From Hyphomicrobiales bacterium (GTDB taxonomy: Bacteria; Pseudomonadota; Alphaproteobacteria; JAPOUT01): a stretch of 40,792 bases of DNA. Every line of letters begins with the position of its first letter. The stretch's first letter is position 1. Location: positions 1 to 40,792 of the forward strand of contig JAPOUU010000054.1 of the NCBI GenBank assembly GCA_026708505.1, in the 5' to 3' direction. Under the pieces are notes generated by a model. The model made no database searches, had not been told where the DNA came from, and was given only the letters and a program-made list of their open reading frames with translations. Of the stretch, positions 1 to 6,125 are shown piece after piece. Position numbers and translations under genes: made by a program.

Positions 1-2
1 CA

Positions 3-296
3 ACGGCAATGTCGCGATTGCGGGGCAAACTTAAATACCGTCCTGTCGTTTTTGAGTCCATGCCTGATGAATTCACTCTGTATGAGTTGCAAAAAACCGT
101 TGAAGCAATTCTCGGGCATCGATTGCACAAGCAAAATTTTCGACGGCTCGTGGACAAGGGCGGGTTGGTGGAGGATACAGGCAAGAAGAATGCCCGCATG
201 GGAGGGCGCCCCGCGGCGCTCGTGCGATTTCGTCGAGAGGTTCTTTATGAGCGTCCGTCTCCCGGCCTCAGGCTGCGGCCTTCCCGCAGAGGATAG
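3..296 (+). CDS. C-terminal part of a NrtR-like Nudix/winged-helix regulator (5' end outside window)
   Basis: The reading frame is open from the left edge to a TAG at 294-296, so only the last roughly 98 residues are visible. The segment from LKYRPVVFE through PDEFTLYELQ and HKQNFRRLV matches the winged-helix tail of Nudix-related regulators of the NrtR type, where a Nudix-like N-terminal domain senses ADP-ribose and the helix-turn-helix binds DNA upstream of NAD or sugar genes. The GRPAALVRFRREVL ending is typical of the family, so the C-terminus looks complete. The Nudix half cannot be seen, so I cannot tell whether it is catalytic, and no target gene is visible. A plain Nudix hydrolase with the same tail is the alternative. 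Confidence 0.75.
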   Translation, partial: TAMSRLRGKLKYRPVVFESMPDEFTLYELQKTVEAILGHRLHKQNFRRLVDKGGLVEDTGKKNARMGGRPAALVRFRREVLYERPSPGLRLRPSRRG

Positions 297-391
297 GAGA
301 CGGGAGCATACCCGGCCCTCCATGCGCCGTCATAAATTTTCCCGTATACACCCCGCCATTGGGTGATTCGCCCCGGTCATTCATGAATATC

Positions 392-407
392 GCGGAAAAT
401 CTTCCGC
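392..407. repeat. Perfect inverted repeat upstream of the AbiE module
   Basis: GCGGAA-AATC-TTCCGC is a perfect 6-bp inverted repeat with a 4-base centre. A second one, AATTTT-GG-AAAATT, lies at 440-453. Both are upstream of the candidate promoter at 468-496. Type IV antitoxins of the AbiEi family are known to repress their own operon by binding inverted repeats, so these are candidate operators; the first could instead be a weak hairpin downstream of the upstream gene. The rest of the gene-free 297-529 stretch is A/T-rich with nothing else I recognise. Confidence 0.35.
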
Positions 408-467
408 TTGTTACTTGGAAAACCTTGCGTATAGCGCGGAATTTTGGAAAATTTTACGAATCAGGGA

Positions 468-496
468 TTGATTTTGTCCGGAAAACAATCTATATT
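468..496 (+). promoter_or_regulatory. Candidate promoter of the abiE operon with a palindromic spacer
   Basis: TTGATT at 468-473 and TATATT at 491-496 are separated by 17 bases, a good sigma70-type match, and would start transcription near 503, 27 bases before the abiEi ATG. The spacer contains a palindrome centred on TCCGGA (477-482) that extends imperfectly to TTNTCCGGANAA (474-485), a position where a bound repressor would block polymerase. A GAGG ribosome-binding site lies at 517-520, nine bases before the ATG. Confidence 0.55.
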
Positions 497-529
497 TCTG
501 ACAGAGCATCAATCACGAGGCTGATTTAA

Positions 530-1153
530 ATGACCGGTATAGCTGATAAAATTCTTCGTCGCGTAAGATCCAAGGGTCGCGGAAAATGGGTATGCACCCC
601 GAAAGATTTCCTCGACCTTGGCAGCCGTTCGTCCGTTGATAGGGCTTTGTCGCGTCTGGCAGAGAAAGGTGATTTGCGCCGTATCGGACATGGATTTTAT
701 GACCTGCCGCGTTTCAGCGAATTTTTAGGGCGCTTCGTGGTTCCTGATGTTTATTCCGCTGTTGCCGCCATCGTCCGACGTGACGGCATCCGGATTATGG
801 CCAACGGCATGGCGTGCGCCAACCGGTTGAGGTTGACGACCGCCGTTTCGGTAAAGCCGGACTATATAACCGACGGAGCTACGCGTAACGTAGAAGTCGG
901 TGGCCATACTATTCATCTGCATCATGCGGCGCCAGGAGTTACGTATTGGTTTGGTAAAGAATCGGCTTATGTCGCTATAGCTCTGCTCTGGCTTGGGCCT
1001 CATGCTTCCCGGGATCCTCGTGTCATCCCGACATTGAGACAAATGCTATCCGATGACATCAAAAAAGAACTCGCTCAAAATAGCGCGCACTTGCCCGGCT
1101 GGGCTTTGCCTATTGTTCATGATGTTGTAGACGCACGTGCGGAGGCCGCATGA
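530..1153 (+). CDS. abiEi: AbiEi-type antitoxin / transcriptional regulator (DUF6088-like)
   Basis: A 207-residue protein with an N-terminal winged helix (about residues 5-65, including SVDRALSRLAEKGDLRRIGHG, where a YDLP-like stretch follows) and a C-terminal domain of the DUF6088/AbiEi kind. In characterised AbiE systems this protein represses the operon and counteracts the nucleotidyltransferase toxin without binding it directly (type IV). The assignment rests on the domain layout and on the partner gene, which starts in a 4-base ATGA overlap at 1150. The start has a GAGG nine bases upstream and a promoter at 468-496. The family is widely spread by horizontal transfer and is often linked to phage resistance; activity here is inferred. 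Confidence 0.8.
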   Translation: MTGIADKILRRVRSKGRGKWVCTPKDFLDLGSRSSVDRALSRLAEKGDLRRIGHGFYDLPRFSEFLGRFVVPDVYSAVAAIVRRDGIRIMANGMACANRLRLTTAVSVKPDYITDGATRNVEVGGHTIHLHHAAPGVTYWFGKESAYVAIALLWLGPHASRDPRVIPTLRQMLSDDIKKELAQNSAHLPGWALPIVHDVVDARAEAA

Positions 1154-2193
1154 GCGCGGATTTTGAGCGGTTTCTGTTATCATCGGAACAGGATCGAAGG
1201 GATGCGTTTGGGGAAGTCGCTTCCCGCCTCAAAACCCTTCCTGATTATATTGAAAAAGATTTTTGGATTTGTGTCGTCTTGGATATACTTTTCAACAAAC
1301 TTCCCGATGGACATCCCCGGCTTCTCTTCAAGGGCGGCACATCCCTTTCGAAGGCCTTCAATCTTATTAAGCGGTTTTCTGAAGACGTTGACCTTGTGGT
1401 CTACCGTGAAGATTTGGGATTCGACGAAGAGCATGATCCAACAGCTCCGAAAGAAAAGGGTTTATCGAACTCGAAACGCAAAGCACTTTTTAAAAAGTTG
1501 AACGAAGCTTGCGAAAACTACATTCGCAAGGATCTTGCCGATGCGCTCAATCAGATCATCGGTGAACAGTGCCAAATCGTTCCCGACGACCGGGACCCCG
1601 ACCGGCAAAGCCTGCTTATCAAGTATCCGACACTGTATGCAAATGACGATGCGTCTTATGTCTCGCCGCAGGTGAAACTGGAAGGTGGAGCACGATCCGC
1701 TCTAGATCCGAACATCACCGCCGCTATTAAGCCTTATGTCGCAGAAGAACTCGGTGACGATTGGTCTCTTACGGTTCCCAATATTCGCGTCATAAAACCG
1801 CATCGAACTTGTCTGGACAAACTTATAATCTTACACGGGATACATTGCGGCTATCGGGATCAAGGACGCATGCTTGAGGAGGGTAGCCGGGTGGCGCGGC
1901 ACTACTACGATATGGCCATGCTCACAGGAACCGAAATCGGCAAAACGGCCTTGGTCGACCATGAATTGCTCAAAGACGTGCGCAAGCACAGTGCGGTCGC
2001 TTTTAGACAGGCTTGGAAAAAACTCCACGAGGCCGTTCCGGGATCCGTTTGCATCTACCCGCAAGACGGGTTGCTTGCCGTTCTTGAGGCGGACTACAAA
2101 GCCATGCGACACATGATATTCGGCGATGTTCCGGAATTTAAATGGATATTGGAACAGATACGAATTGCCGAAGATATCGTCAATCGGCGCTAG
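1150..2193 (+). CDS. abiEii: AbiEii-type nucleotidyltransferase toxin
   Basis: A 347-residue protein of the AbiEii/AbiGii nucleotidyltransferase toxin family. Residues 60-84 contain the family signature: KGGTSLSK at 61-68 followed by EDVDLVV from 78, giving the GS and DxD-type elements of the polymerase-beta fold that hold nucleotide and metal. Toxins of this family use NTPs to modify RNA, in some cases the tRNA acceptor end, and so stop growth during phage infection. The ATGA overlap with the antitoxin means coupled translation. The length is normal and no frameshift or truncation is seen, so the module looks intact. The specific target is not visible from sequence. Confidence 0.85.
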   Translation: MSADFERFLLSSEQDRRDAFGEVASRLKTLPDYIEKDFWICVVLDILFNKLPDGHPRLLFKGGTSLSKAFNLIKRFSEDVDLVVYREDLGFDEEHDPTAPKEKGLSNSKRKALFKKLNEACENYIRKDLADALNQIIGEQCQIVPDDRDPDRQSLLIKYPTLYANDDASYVSPQVKLEGGARSALDPNITAAIKPYVAEELGDDWSLTVPNIRVIKPHRTCLDKLIILHGIHCGYRDQGRMLEEGSRVARHYYDMAMLTGTEIGKTALVDHELLKDVRKHSAVAFRQAWKKLHEAVPGSVCIYPQDGLLAVLEADYKAMRHMIFGDVPEFKWILEQIRIAEDIVNRR

Positions 2194-2208
2194 CCCGTCG
2201 CGATTCAA

Positions 2209-2238
2209 GCATCCCTTTAGTCCTCAAAAGGCACATGC
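2209..2238. terminator. Weak candidate bidirectional terminator between convergent genes
   Basis: GCAT and CCTTT on the left pair with AAAGG and ATGC on the right around an 8-base loop, with a small internal loop (1 versus 3 bases). It lies in the 54-base gap between the abiEii stop and the stop of the minus-strand methyltransferase. There is no long U-run, so it is a weak call. Confidence 0.25.
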
Positions 2239-2247
2239 CAACCCGTC

Positions 2248-3018
2248 CTAGTTCATGGCAATCCCGGTTCCGTCACGCAGAACCGCCTGCGCGGCGGAGG
2301 AGTAGGATCCATCGGGATGGTGAACAGTCATTCCGGGGAGGACGTGCAACGGCGCTTTTGAACCCAGAGTGCCGCGCAGCAGTACTCTCGAGGCGGGTTG
2401 CGACTTGCCCGACCAAAGAAAATACAAGCAAATTCCACCAAGACGCTTGCTTGCCGCGGGAAGCAGTTCGCCCAATGCCGAGGCGGGGTAGATCACACTC
2501 AGGCTTCCGCCCGAGCGCAGGAATCCGCAGCAGCGTCCCAGCCATCTATCCAGTCCTGCGTTATTTATGTGTGCCAGGGTGCGCAGCCCTTCGCTCGGGG
2601 GAGTTGCGTCAAATCCGGTATAAAAGGGCGGATTGGTGAAGATGTGGTCAAAGCCGTTCTGTTTCAATCCCAGTGCTTCCAGGTGCTTAATCGGTGCAAA
2701 CAAATCGCCTTCAACGGCATGAATTCGTCCGCTGAAATTATTGTTTTTGATGTTGCGGGAAAACAAATCCGCCAGCCACGGGTGAATCTCCAGCCCCCAT
2801 ACGCCGACATCCAGCCGCTGCCCCAGGCAAAGGCTCGCAACGCCAACTCCCGCGCCGACATCCAAAACCCTCTCGCCGTTTTTTGCCTCAATGCTCGCCG
2901 CCAAAAAGATCGGATCAATGCCCGCGCGGACATCCCGAACCGGCTGCAGGACGGACAGCCTTCCGTTCAAAAAACCATCGGCTATGGCGTCTTCTTCGAG
3001 TTTAACTTCGGGCTGCAT
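2248..3018 (-). CDS. tRNA1(Val) (adenine-37-N6)-methyltransferase-like protein (TrmN6/YfiC family)
   Basis: A 256-residue class I SAM-dependent methyltransferase. DVGAGVG at residues 53-59 is motif I of the SAM pocket and NPPF at 129-132 is motif IV, the signature of enzymes that methylate an exocyclic amino group of adenine. The short N-terminal segment with the LQP...GIDP.FLAA pattern and the overall length match COG4123, whose E. coli member makes m6A37 in tRNA1(Val). The target here is inferred from the family. The ATG lies 17 bases inside the end of the DUF2007 gene, so the two are probably cotranscribed and coupled. Confidence 0.8.
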   Translation of the reverse strand: MQPEVKLEEDAIADGFLNGRLSVLQPVRDVRAGIDPIFLAASIEAKNGERVLDVGAGVGVASLCLGQRLDVGVWGLEIHPWLADLFSRNIKNNNFSGRIHAVEGDLFAPIKHLEALGLKQNGFDHIFTNPPFYTGFDATPPSEGLRTLAHINNAGLDRWLGRCCGFLRSGGSLSVIYPASALGELLPAASKRLGGICLYFLWSGKSQPASRVLLRGTLGSKAPLHVLPGMTVHHPDGSYSSAAQAVLRDGTGIAMN

Positions 3019-3226
3019 GGTCCCCTAATCCGGCATTTTCCAGCAGTCGGCGCGCGCGATTTTTATCATCCTCTGATACCATCAAGCGTCGAGGTAGTAT
3101 TCCCAAGCTCCCTTCCATTATGCTCATATGTGAATCTAGCAACAAATACTCAATCCCGTCACCATCCAACAGGCTTTGAACATAAGACAGTAACACCGCA
3201 TCATTGGAGCGCAATAACTCAATCAT
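3002..3226 (-). CDS. DUF2007 family small protein
   Basis: A 74-residue protein beginning MIELLRSNDAVLLSYVQSLL, matching the DUF2007 (putative signal-transducing protein) family, which has a short ferredoxin-like fold of unknown function. It has no signal peptide or membrane segment. A good ribosome-binding site (AAGGA, seven bases before the ATG on this strand) supports this start. Its ATG overlaps the ATG of the divergent amidase within a single CATG at 3224-3227, so its promoter must lie inside the amidase gene. The family often neighbours the TrmN6-type methyltransferase, as it does here. Confidence 0.75.
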   Translation of the reverse strand: MIELLRSNDAVLLSYVQSLLDGDGIEYLLLDSHMSIMEGSLGILPRRLMVSEDDKNRARRLLENAGLGDHAARS

Positions 3227-3929
3227 GACAGAATCCTTTTCCTCGCCGAATTACGATGAACGCCCGCATGGCGTCAACGTTGATATACTTCTCCTCCATT
3301 ATACGGGCATGCCGACCGCACAAGAAGCCCTTGAGGCTCTTTGCGACCCTGCGCGTGAAGTTTCGGCGCATTATTTCATTTATGAAAACGGCAAAACCCT
3401 GGCCCTCGTGCCGGAAGAGCGCCGCGCGTGGCATGCGGGAAAGGCGTATTGGCGGGGGCATCGCGACATCAACGCCCGCTCCATCGGCATCGAACTCGTC
3501 AACCCCGGGCATGAATGGGGGTATCAGGATTTTCCCGCCGCACAGATGGACGCGCTCGTCGAATTGGCAAAGGGAATCCTCAAACGCAATCCCGTTCCCG
3601 CACGCAATGTTTTGGCGCACTCCGATGTCGCGCCCGCGCGCAAGCAGGACCCCGGCCATCGATTCGATTGGGGCCGCCTCGCAAGGGAAGGTGTCGGGCT
3701 GTGGGCGGGGCAAGAAGGCGTTGAATTCCCGCCGCCGTCGCCGGATTTGGGAAATGCGGATGCCTTTCGGCGCGACCTGGAATGCTTCGGTTATGACCCC
3801 GACGTTCCGCCGGATATCGCCGCAACCGCATTCCAACGTCACTATCGCCCTTGGAGAATCGATGGAAACGCGGATGTCGAGAGCCATCGAATCTTGCGCA
3901 AACTCATCGCTATGGCGCAGGAATCTTGA
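3225..3929 (+). CDS. N-acetylmuramoyl-L-alanine amidase (AmpD/AmiD type)
   Basis: A 234-residue zinc amidase of the Amidase_2 family that cuts the bond between N-acetylmuramic acid and the stem peptide. LLLHYTG supplies the first zinc histidine (His25), and HSDVAPARKQDPG supplies His132 with Lys140 and Asp142 in the usual active-site positions. The tail from about residue 178 (GYDP..., AFQRHYRPWRIDG) is a peptidoglycan-binding-like domain. There is no signal peptide, which suggests cytoplasmic wall recycling like AmpD rather than periplasmic action. I chose the ATG at 3225; a TTG at 3204 is in frame but lies inside the divergent gene and has no ribosome-binding site. GGAG at 3206-3209 is rather far from the ATG. 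Confidence 0.85.
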   Translation: MTESFSSPNYDERPHGVNVDILLLHYTGMPTAQEALEALCDPAREVSAHYFIYENGKTLALVPEERRAWHAGKAYWRGHRDINARSIGIELVNPGHEWGYQDFPAAQMDALVELAKGILKRNPVPARNVLAHSDVAPARKQDPGHRFDWGRLAREGVGLWAGQEGVEFPPPSPDLGNADAFRRDLECFGYDPDVPPDIAATAFQRHYRPWRIDGNADVESHRILRKLIAMAQES

Positions 3930-3954
3930 CGCACATCGCCATATTTGGCACAAT
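3926..3954 (+). promoter_or_regulatory. Candidate rnpB promoter overlapping the amidase stop codon
   Basis: TTGACG at 3926-3931 (five of six bases of the consensus) and CACAAT at 3949-3954 are exactly 17 bases apart. Transcription would begin near 3961, which is where the RNase P RNA P1 helix begins. The -35 element covers the amidase TGA at 3927-3929, so the promoter uses the last coding bases of that gene. Confidence 0.6.
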
Positions 3955-3960
3955 CACCGG

Positions 3961-4335
3961 TGTCAGACGGTCGGATGGTCGCCGCGTCAGCGGAGGAAAG
4001 TCCGGGCTCCATGAGAACACGGTGCCGGGTAACTCCCGGCGAGGGAAACCTCAGGGATAGCGCCACAGAAAATATACCGCTCGGCAGAGTAAGGGTGAAA
4101 TGGTGCGGTAAGAGCGCACCGCGTCGGCAGCAATGTCGGCGGCACGGCAAGCCCCACCGGGAGCAAGATTAAATAGAGGCGGAAGGACCGTGTTCATACT
4201 CCACGGTCCTAGGCAGCGTTTTCAGGCCTCAGACGTCCGGGTTGATCGCACGAGGCGCGCAGCAATGCGCGTCCCAGATGAATGGCCATCGTCGTTACAC
4301 AACGATACAGAACCCGGCTTATAGACCGTCTGGCA
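3961..4335 (+). ncRNA. rnpB: RNase P RNA (bacterial class A, alphaproteobacterial type)
   Basis: This is the catalytic RNA that trims tRNA 5' leaders. The 5' strand TGTCAGACGG (3961-3970) pairs with CCGTCTGGCA (4326-4335) to form P1, which fixes both ends. The universally conserved GGAGGAAAGTCCGGGCTCC begins at 3992, ACAGAAA lies at 4064-4072, and the 3' conserved AACCCGGCTTATAG precedes P1. The length of about 375 bases fits the family. It lies between the amidase and mraZ, an arrangement I believe is common in alphaproteobacteria, and has its own promoter. Confidence 0.95.
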
Positions 4336-4345
4336 CTCTTTTTTC

Positions 4346-4373
4346 GAATCGATGCCCGTGATTCTCGAGACTC
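4346..4373. promoter_or_regulatory. Cluster of three GANTC sites (CcrM methylation motif)
   Basis: GAATC at 4346-4350, GATTC at 4360-4364 and GACTC at 4369-4373 place three GANTC sites in 28 bases. In alphaproteobacteria with CcrM this motif is methylated in a cell-cycle-dependent way and, with GcrA, can influence transcription of division genes. Neither CcrM nor GcrA is visible in this window, so a role is inference. Confidence 0.4.
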
Positions 4374-4387
4374 TCCGGAGACTTTTT
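4367..4387 (+). terminator. Candidate intrinsic terminator after rnpB
   Basis: A short stem AG-A-CTC / GAG-A-CT with one A-A mismatch and a TCCG loop (about 4368-4383) runs directly into TTTTT at 4383-4387. An earlier T6 run at 4339-4344 directly follows the P1 helix of rnpB and may act as a first termination or processing point. Either would separate rnpB from the mraZ promoter region. Confidence 0.4.
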
Positions 4388-4416
4388 AAGCCTCCCGCAG
4401 CCCGTCCTTCCCTTCG

Positions 4417-4460
4417 TTTTTTATAAATTTTTGGAATTTTTTTCATTCATTGGAAAAAAA
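4417..4460. other. Phased A/T tracts (probable intrinsic DNA bend)
   Basis: Runs of T6 (4417-4422), A3T5 (4425-4432), T7 (4437-4443) and A7 (4454-4460) have centres roughly 9-11 bases apart for the first three and about 17 for the last. Tracts phased with the helix bend DNA. The stretch directly precedes the tandem repeat and the mraZ operator array. Confidence 0.45.
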
Positions 4461-4500
4461 GTTCACTTTGTTCTTTATTTGTTCACTTTTTTCTTTGAAT
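4461..4500. repeat. 20-bp tandem direct repeat upstream of mraZ
   Basis: Two adjacent 20-base units, 4461-4480 and 4481-4500, both begin GTTCACTTT and share TTCTTT; 16 of 20 positions are identical. The repeat creates three GTTC tetramers at 4461, 4470 and 4481, the last two spaced as in a LexA box. Confidence 0.75.
4470..4484. promoter_or_regulatory. Candidate LexA (SOS) box, GTTC-N7-GTTC
   Basis: GTTC at 4470-4473 and GTTC at 4481-4484 are separated by seven bases (TTTATTT). This is the direct-repeat SOS box recognised by alphaproteobacterial LexA. It overlaps a weak promoter-like pair, TTGGAA at 4450-4455 and TTTATT at 4474-4479 with an 18-base spacer, so a bound repressor could block an upstream mraZ promoter. 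Chance or the tandem repeat alone could also produce it. Confidence 0.45.
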
Positions 4501-4512
4501 TCAAGCACTTAA

Positions 4513-4558
4513 TCCCATTGACGACCCTGTTTATCCCATGTTATCCCATATTGTCCCA
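4513..4558. promoter_or_regulatory. MraZ operator array: TCCCA boxes every 10 bp
   Basis: TCCCA occurs at 4513, 4534, 4544 and 4554, with a degenerate ACCCT at 4524. The CCC cores start at 4514, 4525, 4535, 4545 and 4555, so steps are 11, 10, 10 and 10 bases. Read on the other strand this is TGGGA with 5-base spacers, the arrangement bound by E. coli MraZ upstream of its own gene. It lies 114 bases before the mraZ ATG and supports autorepression of the cluster. Confidence 0.75.
4518..4547 (+). promoter_or_regulatory. Candidate mraZ promoter inside the operator array
   Basis: TTGACG at 4518-4523 is a strong -35 match. The best -10 at an allowed distance is TATCCC at 4542-4547 (18-base spacer), which is poor because it overlaps an operator box. 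An activator or a different sigma factor may be needed, or the true start may be the upstream TTGGAA/TTTATT pair at 4450-4479. The leader from here to 4671 holds only a tiny CCTC-AAAC-GAGG hairpin (4583-4594). Confidence 0.35.
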
Positions 4559-4671
4559 TTAAAAGACGGGACGCTCACCCATCCTCAAACGAGGGCATCA
4601 GAAGAGGCAAACGAGAGACGAACTGCACAACCTTCAGCACGGCCAAGGAGGGAAATCAAGGGGATATCACT

Positions 4672-5145
4672 ATGCTCGGATTCCGATCAACCATAACAAA
4701 CAAGGTCGACGCCAAAGGACGCGTCTCTGTCCCCGCTAAATTCCGCTCCGTCATCGAAGCGGAAAATCTCAACTCCTTCATTTGCTACCCGGCGCTGCGC
4801 GTGCCCGCCATTGAAGCCGGGGGAAGAAAACTCGCGGAAGAAAACGACTCCATGCTCGCACGGCTCGATCCCTTCTCGGACGAGGCCGAATCACTCAACT
4901 ACATGCTGCGGGGAGCCTCCGTCGAACTCAGCTTCGATAGCGAGGGGCGCGTGCTGCTTCCCGAGGACTTGCGCAAGGCCGCGGGCATTACAGACGCGGC
5001 AACCTTCGTCGGATTGGGCATCCGGTTCCAGTTGTGGAACCCCGATGCCTACAGCAACGAATTCGCCGCCGCCAAAAAAATCGCTCACGACAATCGCAAG
5101 CTTCTGCGCCCTTCACCTTCTTTGTCGCAGGGAGACGGGTCATGA
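4672..5145 (+). CDS. mraZ: Transcriptional regulator MraZ
   Basis: A 157-residue protein with two SpoVT/AbrB-like half-domains, marked by DAKGRVSVP (residues 13-21) and DSEGRVLLP (89-97). MraZ forms a ring of subunits that binds the phased TGGGA boxes upstream of its gene and represses the dcw cluster. Those boxes are present at 4513-4558. The ATG has AGGGG eight bases upstream; a second AAGGAGG at 4645-4651 is too far away. It is the first gene of the 25-gene block and its TGA overlaps the rsmH ATG. Confidence 0.95.
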   Translation: MLGFRSTITNKVDAKGRVSVPAKFRSVIEAENLNSFICYPALRVPAIEAGGRKLAEENDSMLARLDPFSDEAESLNYMLRGASVELSFDSEGRVLLPEDLRKAAGITDAATFVGLGIRFQLWNPDAYSNEFAAAKKIAHDNRKLLRPSPSLSQGDGS

Positions 5146-6125
5146 GCGTAGGTGCGCACGAATCCGTTATGGTGCATGAAGTCGTTGAGGCGCTCAATCC
5201 GGTTGCCGGCGGCATCTATGTCGATGCGACTTTTGGGGCCGGCGGTCATGCACGTGCAATTCTGGAGAGCGCGGACTGTTCGCTCATCGGCATCGATCGT
5301 GACCCCGATGTTATCGAGCAGGGACTCTCCTTGTTTACCGATTACAAGGGACGCGTTCGATTGGTGCAGGGGTGTTTTGGCGACTTGTGCGAGTTGTTGC
5401 AGGAACATCAAGTCATGCGGGTCGATGGCATCACTTTTGATATCGGCGTATCAAGCATGCAGCTCGACCAGGGTGAGCGCGGCTTCTCCTTCCTGCGCGA
5501 CGGGCCCCTCGATATGCGGATGTCGAAGAGCGGCTTGTCCGCCGCGGACGTCGTCAACCGACTCGGTGAAGAGGAGCTCGCCCAGGTCATTGCCGTCTAC
5601 GGCGAAGAGAAACGCGCCAAACTTATCGCCCGTGCAATCATAACCGCGCGGATGCGTCGGCCGCTCGAGCGCACCGGCGAACTTGCCGATGTTGTCTGCT
5701 CCGTTGCCAAAGGGCGGGAGCATCATCCCGCAACAAAAACCTTTCAAGCGTTGCGCATCCTTGTCAACAACGAGCTCGGAGAACTCGAACGCGGACTCGT
5801 TGCCGCAGAGCAAATCCTCAAACCCGGAGGGCGGCTTGCCATCATCGCTTTTCATTCCCTCGAGGACAGGGTTGTCAAAAAGTTTCTGCAGGCACGGTGC
5901 AAAAAAGCATCGGGATCCGGGGTCTCCCGGCACCGCCCTGCACCAACGTCAGCGCACGAAGATCGTGTGCCGTCGTTTCAGCTTCTGTTTTCGAGGCCGC
6001 GCCGTCCCGGCAAAGACGAGTGCGTCCGCAATCGTCGATCGCGTTCAGCCCGGCTTCGTGCGGCGGAAAGAACCTCCGCCGAGCCGTTTCCGTCCGATAT
6101 TTCAAACGTAAAGGTGTCGGCATGA
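5142..6125 (+). CDS. rsmH: 16S rRNA (cytosine-1402-N4)-methyltransferase RsmH
   Basis: A 327-residue SAM-dependent methyltransferase (older name MraW) that modifies C1402 in the ribosomal P site. The SAM pocket shows VDATFGAGGH at residues 27-36, followed by IGIDRDP, FDIGVSSMQLD and the late IAFHSLEDRVVK motif that is diagnostic of the family. Length is normal. I chose the ATG at 5142, which overlaps the mraZ stop as ATGA and has AGGGAGA just upstream, over earlier in-frame codons that would lie inside mraZ. It ends in an ATGA overlap with ftsL. Confidence 0.95.
   Translation: MSVGAHESVMVHEVVEALNPVAGGIYVDATFGAGGHARAILESADCSLIGIDRDPDVIEQGLSLFTDYKGRVRLVQGCFGDLCELLQEHQVMRVDGITFDIGVSSMQLDQGERGFSFLRDGPLDMRMSKSGLSAADVVNRLGEEELAQVIAVYGEEKRAKLIARAIITARMRRPLERTGELADVVCSVAKGREHHPATKTFQALRILVNNELGELERGLVAAEQILKPGGRLAIIAFHSLEDRVVKKFLQARCKKASGSGVSRHRPAPTSAHEDRVPSFQLLFSRPRRPGKDECVRNRRSRSARLRAAERTSAEPFPSDISNVKVSA

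Noticed and set aside
3204-3224. TTG start for the amidase
   Set aside because: It would lie inside the DUF2007 gene, has no ribosome-binding site, and the family alignment supports the ATG at 3225.
2398-3228. Plus-strand open frame opposite the methyltransferase (276 codons)
   Set aside because: The minus strand carries a methyltransferase with motif I and NPPF plus a DUF2007 gene; the plus-strand translation has no family features.
4509-4562. CtrA site (TTAA-N7-TTAA) in the mraZ control region
   Set aside because: TTAA occurs at 4509-4512 and 4559-4562 but not with a 7-base spacing.
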